A DNA stretch of 64,000 nt, from NCBI GenBank assembly GCA_033032175.1, contig CM065318.1, forward strand, positions 6,200,001-6,264,000, read 5' to 3'. A model generated the notes under the pieces. The model did no database searches. It had not been told where the DNA came from and saw only the letters and a program-made list of their open reading frames with translations. The translations under genes were made by a program, and so were the position numbers. Positions 37,001 through 50,954 of this stretch are shown piece after piece (the stretch's first letter is position 1; every line of letters starts with the position of its first letter). This DNA comes from Saturnia japonica. Its lineage: Eukaryota; Arthropoda; Insecta; Lepidoptera; Saturniidae.

Positions 37001-40000
37001 GATATACTAAGGACCAATATTATTGTACAACATTGTATTCCTGTATCATTAACGATTAAGCCAGCGCACGCGGCTAAAGCAGTTCGAGAGGGCCTCGACT
37101 TCCGACTTACGTAACAAAAATCAATATTAAGGTTATCTGAGAATTTCAGCCTAATCTTAAATAGCCTATATTATTCCTTGAGAGTCTAGCTATCATATAA
37201 AAAAATAATTTTTCGAATCCGACTGGTAGTTCCAGAGATTAGCGTGTTTAAACAAACAAAAAACTTTCCGCTTTATTATATTAATATAGATAGTCACTAC
37301 GCAATACGATAATAAGTTGCCGTATTCTAGGAACTATTATTTGTGCGTAGCGCGGTTTCTAGTTGAAGCGCAGAGGAGACCAATAACTAATCTATTTTAT
37401 ATACTATAAATATATCTATAATTAGTAATGAAATGTAAAAATACAACATTTTTGAATTTTATAGGAAAAACAAGCAAAGTTTCGTAAACTTCTGGAAGAA
37501 AAAGCGACCAAAAGAAAAGTGGAAATTGCCCGGCCGATATTACAAAGTTGCGAAAGTGATCGCTTAGAAATGTCTCAATCTATACACATAGAGGTATTGA
37601 GAGAATGCGCTGAGAAGGTTAAACCGCCGCCTATGCTAAAATCGTGGGAACGAAAAATTTGTAATCTTATACCAGCTAAGCTGCGCCAGTCTTTCCCTAC
37701 TCTTATGGAAGACTTAATCAATGAAAGCAAAAATGAATGGAACCACAACCTTCATAAATTCGCAGTAAAAACCGTTATTCGGGACGTACCTGGTCTGCCT
37801 AGAATTAAATATCAAGAACCTTACTTTAAATTTAAAGGCGTCACAGAAAATTATGGGAAAATGGTTAAATTCCGAAAGAAGTTACAGGATGGGTCTCTTC
37901 TGTTACATCCATTTATTAGGCTAGTTCTTGAGTCTTCTGAAAAGACATTTCCTCCTTATATTATAAATCTGACTAAGTATAGGGCACGTGGATCTCTCAA
38001 CTTAGAAGATTTTCAAATAAAGATATTGGAAGAAATAAAACGGGCCGATTATTTAGTTTCTAGTACTTGGTATGGCGTTCTCGTTCAATGGATGAAGAAC
38101 CCCAGATGCTTAAAAGGCATGAAACCAAAGAAAATACCTGATTTTATAAAGTGCGCCGCAAAAATGATCTCTATACAGATACAAGAGTTAATGCGGAGAT
38201 CAATTGATGCCATTATAGAAAGTCTTAGAGATCCTGAGTCGGTTCCTATTTTAAATATCGAATTAGATTTTAATGGTGAGTTTATATACGATCCATCTTT
38301 GCAGACAGTATTTAATATATATCACAGTATAGCTGATGCAATATCCCATATTGCACAAAGGCTAATGCCTATAGAACAGTATTTAAAAATACCATACAGT
38401 CATGACGCATTACCTGTTCATTACAACGAATGGCTTCACAAAGATGGTCATAAAAGATTGCAAAAACAGCTAGATGAGGTATATGAACCTTTACTAATGT
38501 ACTTAGATAAATTACGAAATCAATACAACATGCTCTATGGACAATCAGCAAAGATAGCTCTTGAAACATTTATTAAAGAAACAGATAATTTCGAAATTGG
38601 ACGAGATAAAATTAAATACTTTCAGACTATCGATTCTGAGATAACTGGTATATTAGAAAATGAATATTTTAACAGTGCAGTAGTTTGTCAACTCAGGATG
38701 GTAGATGGCTTAAAATGTAAAGTTTTGGAATTCGTTAACGATATTATTGCCGGAATTGTAAGATCACACATGAATGAAAACGATAATATTTGTACTGAGT
38801 TCGAAGTTATTGCGGCAAAAGCTCTCAAAGAACCTGAAAATGCTGCAGAACTTATAGAACAAGGAGTTTATATTTTACATGCCAAAACAGTTTTAGTAGA
38901 AGCCTTAAAGTGTAGAATTATGGTACAAATAAACATTATTTCTAATTTGCTGGAAATGACATCTTTAACTCCAGAACACGTTGCTTCGAACACAAAAACT
39001 GTTAACTGGCTTAAAGATATTAAACCTATATTTGATAAAAACGCAGCTGCATATGAAACTTTTAAAGCAGAAATGGAGGAAAATTTGTTAGCAAAAATTG
39101 CTTACCTAAATAAAGAAGTTGCTGATATTACACCATACTTAGAATTACTAGACAATATGGATGATGTTAACTTTACTTTAGAATATTTAGAATATTTGAG
39201 GAAACTTGTTCATCGTTTAGACGATTGTGATAAATTAGTAATTTGGATTAACAATGAAGAAGCTACATTTAAATTTCCAATTTCGAGTTACCCTGATTTA
39301 GAAGAACTAAAGAGTTTCGTTTTACCTTTTCATAGTCTTGTCTATCTTGTGCATAAATGGAAACGTAGTTATTATACTTGGATGGATGGTCCTTTTGAAT
39401 ATATGGACCATGAACAAATCGAACAGGACCACGATTTTTATTATAAAGAATTTCTAAAAATTTCTAAAAACTACAGAAATAAAATAAAGCAACAGATTGC
39501 AGAAGGCGCTGAAAAACGTTTTCAAGGCCTAGTTGATGACTTGGATATAAATAATTTACCTGCTCCTATGAAGCTATGTGCGCAGGCTGTCGCTGAAATA
39601 AAAGATTGGAGACCAAATGTTCAAATGGCGCACATTATGTGTAACCCCGCATTAGTACAGAGACACTGGGATGAGATGTCAAACATTGCAGGATTTGAGC
39701 TCACTCCTACAGCTGGAACAACACTTCGAAAGATTATAAATTTTAATCTTTGGGATGAAATCGATCAGTACGATATTATAAGCGTAGCAGCGACAAAAGA
39801 ATTAGCTTTAATAACCAATTTAAATAAAATGATAGCTGAATGGACCGACATATGTTTCAAAACAAGTCCTTATAAAGATACTGGAATTTTCATACTATCT
39901 GGACTTGATGATATACAAAGCGTATTGGACGATCATATTGTTAAAACAGTTGGAATGCGAGGATCAGCATTTGTCAAACCTTTCGAATCACAAGTAAGAA

Positions 40001-43000
40001 CATGGTATGAAAAAATTATAAGAGTTAATTCAACTATTGATGAATGGGGTAAAGTGCAGAGCCAATGGTTATACCTGTTGCCTATATTTTCTTCTAAAGA
40101 TATTGTCGCACAAATGCCGGAGGAGGGGGTTATGTTTGTTGAAGTAAATAATATTTATCGTCGTTATATGGGCTCCGTAGATAAGGATCCACATGCACTT
40201 GAAATTGCGGGAGGTTCCGGGGTGTTAGAGGCATTGAGAGCGGCATCTGCGTTTCTGGAAAAGATCAACGATGGTGTCAACAACTATTTGGAAAAGAAAC
40301 GATTATATTTCCCTAGATTCTTCTTTTTATCAAACGATGAGATGTTAGAAATTTTATCTGAAACCAAAAATCCCCTTAAAGTACAGCCTCACCTAAAAAA
40401 ATGTTTTGAAGGTATAAATAGATTGATCTTTGATGAAGAATTTAATATCTCTTCAATGATATCCATGGAAGGAGAACAAGTAGATTTTCTTGAAATAATC
40501 AGTGTAGCAGCAGCGAGGGGCTCGGTAGAAAAATGGTTGGTGCAAGTAGAAGAACAAATGCTGAAATCAGTCAAAAATGAAACTGAAGTATCGTACTACG
40601 ATTATCCGAATTTGGGCCGTGTGGAATGGATTTTATCTTGGGAAGGCATGGTGGTACTTGCCATATCGCAAATTTACTGGGCTGTTGATGTACATGAATG
40701 CTTAAATACTCATAAATTAAGTGCATTAGAAAGCTTTTATGTGGAACTAACAAAACAGTTAAACGAAACTGTTGCCGTAATAAGGCGAACCGATATTAGC
40801 AGACTTAGTAGTATCACAGTTAAAGCTCTTATTGTAATCGATGTACATGCCAAAGACGTCATATCAGATTTAGTTACTAAAAATGTTACTGAAGTAACTG
40901 ATTTTCAGTGGCTAGCTCAGCTACGTTATTATTGGGAAGAAGAAAGAGTACATGTTAAAATTATAAACGCTGTTGTTAACTTTGCTTATGAATATTTAGG
41001 TAATTCTGATCGATTGGTTATAACACCCTTAACGGATCGGTGTTATCGTACGTTAATAGGAGCCTATTATCTTCATTTAAATGGGGCTCCAGAAGGACCT
41101 GCTGGTACAGGTAAAACGGAAACAACAAAAGATTTAGCGAAAGCTTTGGCTGTACAATGTGTAGTCTTTAATTGTTCAGATGGTTTGGATTATAAAGCAA
41201 TGGGTAAATTTTTCAAAGGTTTAGCTTCATGCGGTGCTTGGGTTTGTTTTGATGAATTTAATCGTATTGAAGTCGAAGTACTATCTGTCATAGCCCAACA
41301 AATCTTATGCATTGTTCAAGCAGTAAGACAACATGTAGAAACGTTCGATTTTGAAGGAACTATTTTAACTTTGAATCCTGCCTGTTACGTTTGTATTACA
41401 ATGAACCCAGGTTATGCCGGTCGTTCAGAATTACCTGATAATCTTAAAGTGTTGTTTCGAACTGTCGCTATGATGGTTCCCGATTATGCTATGATTGGTG
41501 AAATATCATTATACTCATTTGGTTTTATCGACGCTCGAAATTTGTCTATTAAAATTGTTACCACATATCGGTTATGTTCTGAACAATTATCATCACAAAA
41601 TCATTATGACTACGGAATGCGTGCTGTTAAAACAGTATTGTCGGCTGCTGGCAATTTGAAAAGAAGTTTTCCAAACGAAAGCGAAAGTATATTACTTTTA
41701 AGATCTATAACGGATGTTAATTTACCCAAATTTTTGTCTTTCGATGTCCCTTTGTTTGAAGGTATTATTTCAGATTTATTCCCTGGGATTTCTTTACCGA
41801 AACCTGATTACGTTAATTTCTTGAATGCTTGTAACGATATGTGTGAAAAAAACAATCTACAACCAATGGAATGTTTTTTGATAAAAGTAATACAAACTTA
41901 CGAAATGATGATTGTTAGACATGGATTTATGTTAGTTGGTGATCCATTTTCCGGTAAATCTATGACTTTAAAAGTCTTATCCGAGGCTTTGACGTTGATG
42001 CATGCAAGAAAACAAGCTGATGGTTGTGAATGTACTTATAAAGTCTTAAATCCAAAAGCAGTAACGATGGGTCAGTTATATGGTGCGTTTGATCCTATAT
42101 CATATGAGTGGACCGATGGCATCGTAGCAACTATGTTTAGAGATTTTGCATCAGATGATACGCCTATAAAAAAATGGATTATTTTTGACGGTCCAGTAGA
42201 TGCTGTGTGGATTGAAAATATGAACACAGTTTTAGATGATAATAAAAAATTATGTTTAACATCAGGGGAGGTGATGGCAATGTCAAACGTAATGTCCATG
42301 ATTTTTGAAGTTATGGATTTATCGCAAGCTTCTCCTGCAACTGTCTCAAGATGTGGTATGATATACATGGAATCGTCTTCTCTAGGTTTTATGCCGTTTT
42401 ATAAATCTTGGTTAAACACTTTAAATCCTATATGGCTTGAGGAGAATGAAGAATATATTTATGATATGTGCGAATGGCTATTTGATCCACTAGTATATTA
42501 CGTAAGAAAATATTGTGGACAATTAATAACTGCTGGAGAAGTTAATTTAATAGTAAGTACTCTGCGATTAATAGAAATGTTAATGGATAATGCAATAGAA
42601 GGCGAAGAAGATACAAAGTATACAAGAACGTGGTTTTTGGCATCCCTAATGTCAGCTCTTGTTTGGGGTTTAGGCGGAATATTGAATACTGATTCACGAG
42701 AAAAATATGATGACTTGGTTAAAGAATATTTTAGAGGTGAAAAAGGAATTCCTCCACAGATTGACCGAATAGATGTATCTATTCCCGGAGAGGGAATGAT
42801 AATAGATCATTACTACATGTACAAAGGCAAAGGTTGCTGGAAAACTTGGCCTGAAGCTGTAAAAGCAGTTCAAATTAAAGAACAAATAAATCTTCTCCAA
42901 ACTGTTGTGCCGACGTTGGAAACTGAGAAATACTTATATTTATTGAAATTACATACAAAATTCTTGAAACCTGTGTTATTAATCGGACCCACAGGCACAG

Positions 43001-46000
43001 GTAAAAGTTTTTATGTCCAAAATTTTTTGATGAATAATGTTGACATGGACAAATATACTCCTGGATTTATTACATTTACAACGACTACTTCTGCCAACCA
43101 AACTCAAGATTTGATTATTTCAAAACTTGTCAAACGAAGGAAAAACAATTACGGCCCTACTAGAGGAAAACAGGCTATAATATTTATTGATGATATGAAC
43201 ATGCCAGCTAAAGAAGTCTATGGTGCTCAGCCGGCTATAGAATTATTAAGACTGTACTTTGATCAGAAACATTGGTATGACTTAAAAACAACTGAAAAGC
43301 TATACATTTATGACACGATATTTTACGGTGCTATAGGACCTGTAGGAGGCAGTCGACAATTAATTTACCCCAGGATGTTAAGACATTACAACATATATTC
43401 AATTAATGAATTCTCTAAGGACAGCATGATAAAAATATTTATGTCCTTGTTACAACTTGGCTGGAGACGAAACGGATTTGGACAAGACACACAACCCTTC
43501 ATAGTTAATATCATAGCTGCAACAATGGATATTTACGACCAATCTAGAGAAGGTTTGCGACCGACGCCAGCAAAATCTCATTATATTTTTAATCTAAGAG
43601 ATTTTTCTAGAGTTATCCAAGGTTGTGCTCTGTTACGAAAAGAATCGGCGGACAATAAAAAAACTTTTACAAGGATATGGGTTCATGAGATTATGCGAGT
43701 TTTCTATGACAGGCTAGTTGACAATACAGACCGTTCCTGGTTTTACAATATGTTAAAGAAAACAACAAGAGATTATATGAAAGATACTTTTGAATCAGCT
43801 TTAGATACGTATCAAGATGAAAATGGTGAAGTCTCTCAAGAAAACATAAGCAAAATGATGTTTGGATGTTATTTGGATACTGATAGTGCTGAAGGAGAAA
43901 GACGTTATGAAGAAATGCCTTCTACAGAAGTTGTTTTAAATGTAGCAACTGCTATGCTTGCTGAATATAATTCAATGCATAAAGCTAAAATGACTATTGT
44001 ATTATTTGATTATGCCTTGGAACATTTATCAAAAATATGTCGATTACTATCCATGCCCGCAGGCAATGCTCTATTGGTGGGTGTTGGAGGATCAGGTAGA
44101 CAATCACTGACTCGTTTGGCCAGTACTATTTTGGGTCAGCAAGTTTTTCAACCGGAAATTACTAAAACTTACAGTGTCAAAGATTGGCATGAAGATTTGA
44201 AACTAGTTCTTCGAGAAAGTGGTGGTCTTAACAAAGACACAACATTCTTATTTACTGAGAGTCAGATAAAGGAAGAAGTTTTTATTCAAAACCTTGATAG
44301 CTTGCTTAACTCTGGTGAAGTTCCGAATTTGTATGGTTTAGATGAAAAACAAGAAATTCTCGAGCTAGTGCGGTTAGCAGCTCAAGGTGGAAATAGAAAC
44401 TTAGATATAATTCCGTTACAGATTTTAGCATTTTTTGTAGGCAGATGTAAAGCTAAGTTACATGTTGTGTTATGTTTTAGTCCCATAGGAAGTTCATTTA
44501 GAACAAGACTTCGATTATATCCATCACTTGTCAATTGTTGCACAATTGATTGGTACGATAGCTGGCCGGAAGATGCTTTAGAAATGGTAGCACATCACTA
44601 TATGGTTAAGGTAAATGTTACTGACAACATTAAATCAGCAGCGGTTATAGCCTGTAAACGATTTCATGTAGATGCACGTATTGTATCTGCTGATTTTTAT
44701 AGTCAATTAGGAAGAAAAACATATATAACTTCTGCATCATATTTAGATTTAATAAAGTCTTTTACAACTTTGACAAACAGAAAGCAACGAGAGTTGAGAG
44801 CAGCTAAATTGAGATATACCAATGGCTTAGACAAACTAGGTCAAGCAGCTGATGCAGTTGCAATTATGCAACGTGATTTAAATGCATTGAAACCCCAACT
44901 AATGGTAATGGCCGCTAAATCAACCAAAATGATGGAAGAAATTGCAGTTGAAACGGCTGTAGCTGATAAAGCCGCAGCACAAGTCAGAGAGGATCAAAAA
45001 ATAGCAAATGTTCAAGCAGCTGCAGCTCAAGAGTTGAAAAAGGACTGTGAGGCTGATTTAGCACTTGCACTACCTATATTAGAAGATGCAATTGCAGCTT
45101 TAAATACTTTGAAACCAGCTGACATAACAATTGTAAAATCTATGAAAAATCCACCATACACCGTAAAATTGGTTATGGCTGCAGTTTGCGTAATTAAAGG
45201 GATACCACCGGACAAGATTCCAGACCCCGATAATCCAGGTAAAAAAATGTTTGACTATTGGGGGCCAAGCAAGAAAATTTTAGGTGATATGAGTTTTTTA
45301 GAATCTTTAAAAAATTTTGATAAAGACAACATACCCGTTGCAACAATGCAAAAAATAAGGAAAGAATATCTTTCCAACAAAGACTTCAAACCTCATATTG
45401 TTGCTAAAGCATCTGCAGCTGCCGAAGGTTTATGTAAGTGGATAATTGCTATGGATATGTATGATGCAGTTGCTAAAGTTGTAGCGCCCAAAAAAGCAAA
45501 ATTAGAAGCAGCTGAGAAAGAATTTGCCCAAACTATGGCTATTTTGGAAGATAAAAAAGCTATGGTAGCTCGTTTAGAAGCTAAATTAGCGCAATTAAAT
45601 GAGGCTTTGGAAGAAGCTAATGCAAAGAAGAAAGCTCTTCAAGATGAAGTGCAATTATGTATAGACAAATTGTTTCGAGCTGAAAAGCTTATAGGTGGTC
45701 TTGGAGGTGAAAAAGTGAGATGGACTCTAGCGGCTGAAAATTTACAGAAATTATACGATAACTTGGCTGGTGATATATTAGTTTCATGTGGAATAATCGC
45801 ATATTTAGCTCCTTATACTTTACCTGTTAGAATAGATATGATTGAAAAATGGCGCCAACTCGTTATAAAACTAAATATGCCACATTCTGAACAATTTATT
45901 TTTAAGGATGTTTTAGGAACAGATATCAAAATTCAAAATTGGTATATTGCAGGATTACCCAGAGATTCCTTTTCAACTGACAATGCTATTATTCAAGATA

Positions 46001-49000
46001 ATTCTATGAGATGGTCGTTGCTTGTTGACCCTCAAGGACAAGCAAATAAATGGATAAAGACAATGGAGAAGACCAATGACTTACAAGTCCTCAAATTTAC
46101 AGACGGAAACTACATGAGAGTTATAGAAACTTGCTTAGAATACGGTAAGCCTGCATTAATTGACTGTATTTTAGAAGATGTTGAAGCTCCTATAGATCCA
46201 GTGTTGTTAAAACATACATACATGCAAGGTGGCAAAGAATTCATTGCATTAGGTGAAAATATTATTGAGTATCATCCAAATTTTAGACTATATATGACAA
46301 CAAAACTAAGAAATCCTCATTATCTCCCTGAAGTTTTTAATAAAGTTACATTAATAAATTTTGCTCTCACAAAAGATGGGTTAGAAGATCAACTTTTGGG
46401 CATTGTTGTAGCAAAAGAGAGACCTGATTTGCAAGAAAAGAGAGAAAAGTTGATTGTACAGGGTGCTAGTAATCGAGCAGCGCTTAAACAAGTTGAAGAC
46501 GATATTCTACGGACTTTACAAGAATCAAAAGGCGATATTTTAGAGGACGAATCAGCAATAGAAGTTCTAGATTCATCGAAATTATTAGCAATTGATATAA
46601 TGAAGAAACAAGAAGCTAGTCTTGAAACAGAGGTAATTATAGAAAAATTTCGACTGGGTTACAGACCTATAGCTTCTCATTCTGCGATACTTTATTATTG
46701 TGTTACTGAGTTACCTAATGTTGATCCGATGTATCAATACTCATTAACGTGGTTTATAAATCTTTATATAATATCCATAGAAAATGCAAATAAATCGAAA
46801 GATTTAGATAAGAGGCTGAAGTTTTTGAAGGATACTTTTACCTATAATTTGTATAGTAACGTTTGCAGATCACTTTTTGATAAAGATAAATTGATGTTTT
46901 CGTTTATTATGTGCTCCAAAATGATGCTTTCTAGTAGCGAAATGAATCTCGAAGAATATAAGTTTTTGATAACTGGTGGTATAGCCGTTGAAAATCCTCT
47001 CAAAAACCCTATAGAATGGTTACCTGATAAAGCCTGGGATGAAATATGTCGTCTGAATGATTTACTAGCTTATAAAGGATTTAAAGACACCTTCATTAAC
47101 GCTATTGCCAAATGGCAAGAAGTGTACGATGATGTAGAACCTCAAAATAAACCACTACCTGGAGTTTGGAATGATAAACTGACCCAGTTTCAAAAATTAT
47201 TAGTCATAAGGGTATTAAGACCTGACAAATTAACGTTAGCTATATCAGATTTCGTTGATAAACAATTGGGACGTAAGTACATCACGCCTCCACCTTTTGA
47301 CATAAGCAAATCTTTTGGAGATTCAAACTGTCTCGCGCCTTTGATTTTTATTCTTTCACCAGGTTCCGACCCTATGGGTGCCTTAATAAAATATTGTGAA
47401 AGGATGGGCTACTCACATAGATTCAATTCAATATCTTTAGGTCAAGGTCAGGGTCCTATCGCTAGGGCAATGATTGAACGAGCTCAGCTCGAAGGTGGTT
47501 GGGTATGTTTACAAAATTGTCATCTAGCTGTTTCTTGGCTTCCAGTTCTTGAAAAAATCGTTGAAGGGTTTGATCTGACGAACACTGATCTTAGTTTTAG
47601 ATTATGGTTAACTAGTTACCCATCAGATAAATTCCCTCAATCAGTTTTACAAGTAGGCGTTAAAATGACGAATGAGCCTCCAACAGGCCTTCAACATAAT
47701 TTAAATAGATCCTACATATCTGAACCAGTGAAAGAACCTGAATTCTACGAAGGATGTCCCGGAAAAGACAAAGCGTTCAGTAAACTTTTATATGGGATAA
47801 GCTTTTTTCACGCAGTAGTGCAAGAACGGAAGAAATTTGGCCCATTAGGATGGAATATTCAATACGGTTTTAATGACTCCGATTTCCAAATATCCGTAAT
47901 GCAATTACAAATGTTTCTAAATCAATATGAAGAAATCCAATATGTTGCTATTAAGTACCTAACTGGAGAATGTAATTACGGAGGTAGAGTAACCGATGAT
48001 TGGGATCGAAGATTGATCGTGACCATATTAGATAACTACGTTAATTCGGGTGTTGTTAATGATCCAAACTATTTATTTTGCGATTTGGGTACGCAATATG
48101 GACTACCTCGAAGATGCGAATATCAAGATTATTTAAAACACATAGAAACCGTGCCTGTGAATCCTCCACCTGAAGTGTTTGGTTTACATATGAATGCAGG
48201 AATAACGCGAGATTATACTATTTCTATGGCTCTAACACAAGCGTTAGTTTTAGTTGAAGGGACTGGAAGTGGTGGCGAAGGTGGAAATACAGAAGTTATT
48301 CTTGTACAAATGGCTACTGAAATTCTTTCAAAATTACCGCCGAAGTTTGACATTGAAGCTGCACAGAAAAAATATCCTGTGGATTATAATGAATCGATGA
48401 ACACGGTATTGATACAAGAAATGGAAAGATTTAATAAATTGTACAATGAAATTAGTGTTTCTTTACAAGATTTGCAAAAAGCCGTAAAAGGACTTATTGT
48501 TATGTCACCAGCTTTAGATTTACAGTCAAATGCTATGCTTTTGGGTAGAATACCGGATAATTGGCGTAAATTTTCTTATCCGAGCTTAAAACCATTACCT
48601 AGCTATGTATCAGACTTCATAGAACGTTTAGCTATGTTGGAAAATTGGTACCAACACGGAAAACCACCAACATTTTGGCTTTCAGGATTCTTCTTTACTC
48701 AAGCTTTTCTTACTGGCTCAGTACAAAATTTTGCAAGAGCGAAAAAGATTCCCATAGATTTATTAATATTTGACTTCGAAGTCCGTAAAGTGGACTATGA
48801 AACGACACCACCAGATTGGGGCGTCTACGTACAAGGGCTTTTTATGGATGGTGGACGATGGAATCGTCAAACGCATGCAATAGCTGAACAAAATCCGAAA
48901 ATTTTGAATGATAATATGCCTGCTTTATGGCTTTATCCAAAACTGAAAAACGAATTCCATGAAGGCACTAGATACCGATGCCCTCTCTATAAAACTTTAG

Positions 49001-49131
49001 AAAGGAAAGGTGTTCTTGCAACTACCGGCCACTCCTCCAATTTTGTTTTGGCTTTTTTCTTACCTTCAGACAAACCTTCAGCTCACTGGATTAAAAGAAG
49101 TGTAGCTTTGCTGCTTCAACTTGATAATTAA
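34040..49131 (+). CDS. Axonemal inner-arm dynein heavy chain (DNAH3/7/12 class), two exons
   Basis: Exon 1 is 34040-34174 (45 codons, start in caacaggATGG) and exon 2 is 37465-49131. The junction is GT-AG, phase 0, giving 3933 aa. This is the motor chain that pulls on outer-doublet microtubules in cilia and sperm tails. Visible marks: an N-terminal tail and linker (about 1-1200), AAA1 P-loop GPAGTGKT (about 1256) with CFDEFNR, AAA2 GDPFSGKS (about 1537), AAA3 GPTGTGKS (about 1886), AAA4 GVGGSGRQS (about 2251), a stalk coiled coil split by the microtubule-binding domain (about 2477-2790, DKIPDP.. and WGPSKKILGDM between), AAA5-6, and a complete C-terminus (TGHSSNFVLAFFLPS). Length and N-terminus fit the single-headed inner-arm group; I cannot separate DNAH3, 7 and 12 by eye. 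No stop or frameshift is present. Encoding 3888 residues in one exon is very unusual for this family. Confidence 0.95.
34362..34381. repeat. (TA)n microsatellite in dynein intron 1
   Basis: Simple TA run about 190 bp after the exon 1 donor. Confidence 0.85.
35965..36130 (+). repeat. Dispersed repeat family D, copy 3 (best preserved)
   Basis: Contains ctcacctgatgttaagtgac, acacgttaagcctagtggga and ataggtgcttggtgaaag. It lies in dynein intron 1. Confidence 0.6.
36604..37295 (+). repeat. Dispersed repeat family E, long copy in dynein intron 1
   Basis: Starts aactagctgtaccccaccac, passes an 'aatagcctatattattcct' block and a 'ggtagttccagagattagcg' block, and ends in aaacaaacaaaa plus a TA-rich tail, the layout of the family E piece at 19371. 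A small imperfect hairpin (cacagaataaaga near 36620 against its complement near 36640) sits at its start. It ends about 170 bp before the giant exon. Confidence 0.5.
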
Positions 49132-50162
49132 AAAATATATTTATTGAACTTGACTAGATGTCAACAAAGTGTACCGTATGTGTGAACATTCCTTTGGTGT
49201 TATATATGTATGCATGTAATTTGATTTTAAAAAAATCTTTTAGATGCAGCCATACCAGCTTTGATTTTCATTCACTTATCTTATTACGATAAGTACGATT
49301 CTAATCAAGTTTAAAGGAATATACGTCTAAATATATTTTCATCAAGAATACCTATAGGCTGACCACAGTAAGCGTGACTCTCATTATGGTCTGCGGGACG
49401 TGGAAGGACATGACCGACCATTAAGCTAGTATTAAGTACATTGCCGTACAAGTATATTGCCGGCCGTCTGCAGGGGATAGACGTTTGACGTGGGAGCTTA
49501 CACGGTTTTATTTTTATGGCGTTTCGTTTTAAAAAGCTATACAATTAAAAGTAATACGTTGACGCGTTCTGCGGAAATTATTTTGTCAATCTATTTAATA
49601 CTTATAATAATATAATAAAGCGAAAAAAAAATTTTTTCATTGTTTCTTTGTTTAAGCACGCTAATCGCCCACAGAGAACCGAGAAAAAAAAATAGTATTT
49701 TATAGCCTAGTTATTGAAGAAGGGTATATAACTTCACGCTAAGACTCTAAAAAACAAAGTAGTAACCATGAATGTCAAGCAACCTGAAAAGCTGTAGGCA
49801 AGTACGGGAAGTAGTATTTATTATAAAATTAAAAAAAAAAAATTAACCCTGTTCGTGTTCGATGTCGTAGATTTTTTTGACCATTTTAATATAGACAACA
49901 ATGTGTATCAATTATTTTATTTATAATTATATATCTGTCACACTAGCAATAACATGCATAATATATTGATCTTAAGATATACGGTATTATGTCAATAACG
50001 TGTATATCCATGTATACCTGCCTTCCCGCGTCCCGCAAACCATCAGGAGGGTCGCGCTTACAGCAGTCTAACTATAGTGGTACTAAACTGTGGTAGTACA
50101 AATATTCATAAATATTACATTCACAATTACACATATCATTATTATATTCACAAATATTAATA
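49132..50162. other. Non-coding stretch after the dynein gene
   Basis: AT-rich, with a less AT-rich patch at 49360-49510 that I do not recognise. No canonical AATAAA lies directly after the dynein stop; the real 3' end of that transcript is not visible. No long A run follows the stop, so no trace of a retroposed tail remains. Confidence 0.5.
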
Positions 50163-50499
50163 CTCCATTGACTCCTTTTTTCGTAATGCAGTTAAATCAC
50201 GTTCTACAGAAAAAAAATGCATTGATAAAAGATTTCCGTGGGTTAACTGCACATCTTCTAAATAAAAAAAAATGGTAGAGGCTTACTACTGTAGTGAGCG
50301 CATCACGCAAAAAACTGGATAGATTTTGATTTAAAAAAATCTTTTACTCTTTAGATACTTGGTCCTTATCAAAAAAAAAATTATCACGAATCTTCATTCA
50401 ATAGGAAGTTAATACAATTTTAAGAACCAAATATATAAAGAAAGTATAACAGGTTTTTACCTTTTTTTTGGGATTGTATTAGCAAGAATAAGGTTTTTG
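50163..50499 (-). pseudogene. Partial duplicate of exon 4 plus intron of the coiled-coil gene
   Basis: This matches 53800-54141 at high identity over about 337 bp. Read on the minus strand it contains intron sequence, the same acceptor (ttttctgtag) and the first 43 or so bases of exon 4 (ERDLTALRKKESME), then diverges and reaches a stop one codon later. It lies 2 kb downstream of the gene's last exon, in the same orientation, so it could in principle be spliced to as an alternative end, or simply be dead. Confidence 0.85.
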
Positions 50500-50954
50500 A
50501 AAGCATTCAATTTGTCTTAAGATGATTAAGAAAACTCAAACGATAAAGATCAACGATTTGATTGTACCGTATACAAAATTGAGTGTTTGTAACAATTTCA
50601 GTTCCATTGAGATCTGATTTCGAAACCACAATTAAGATTATTTCAAGCTTTCCGGTATGCAATACAGAAATAATATAAGCAGAGACTAGTGTAGTATACA
50701 TATATATATATGTGGGACGTAAACAAAGAAAAACACTAATTAACTGGAAAACGTCTTTACTACAGGAATACATCAACAATTCTTCCTAAAATCACAATCC
50801 TACCACAGTTACAAAACACACCGTCTTCACCCAAACGTCATTCCTTTTATCTCTCGTGTCGCCACCTATCTTCTTTTCGACGCGAGTTTCTTTTTTTTTT
50901 TTTTTTAATTCGGCATCTATACTTTTGCCATCATCCCACATATATATATTTAAA

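Noticed and set aside
38369..45215. Several minus-strand open frames of 60-98 codons inside the dynein exon
   Set aside because: They are antisense shadows of a strongly conserved coding frame and resemble no protein.
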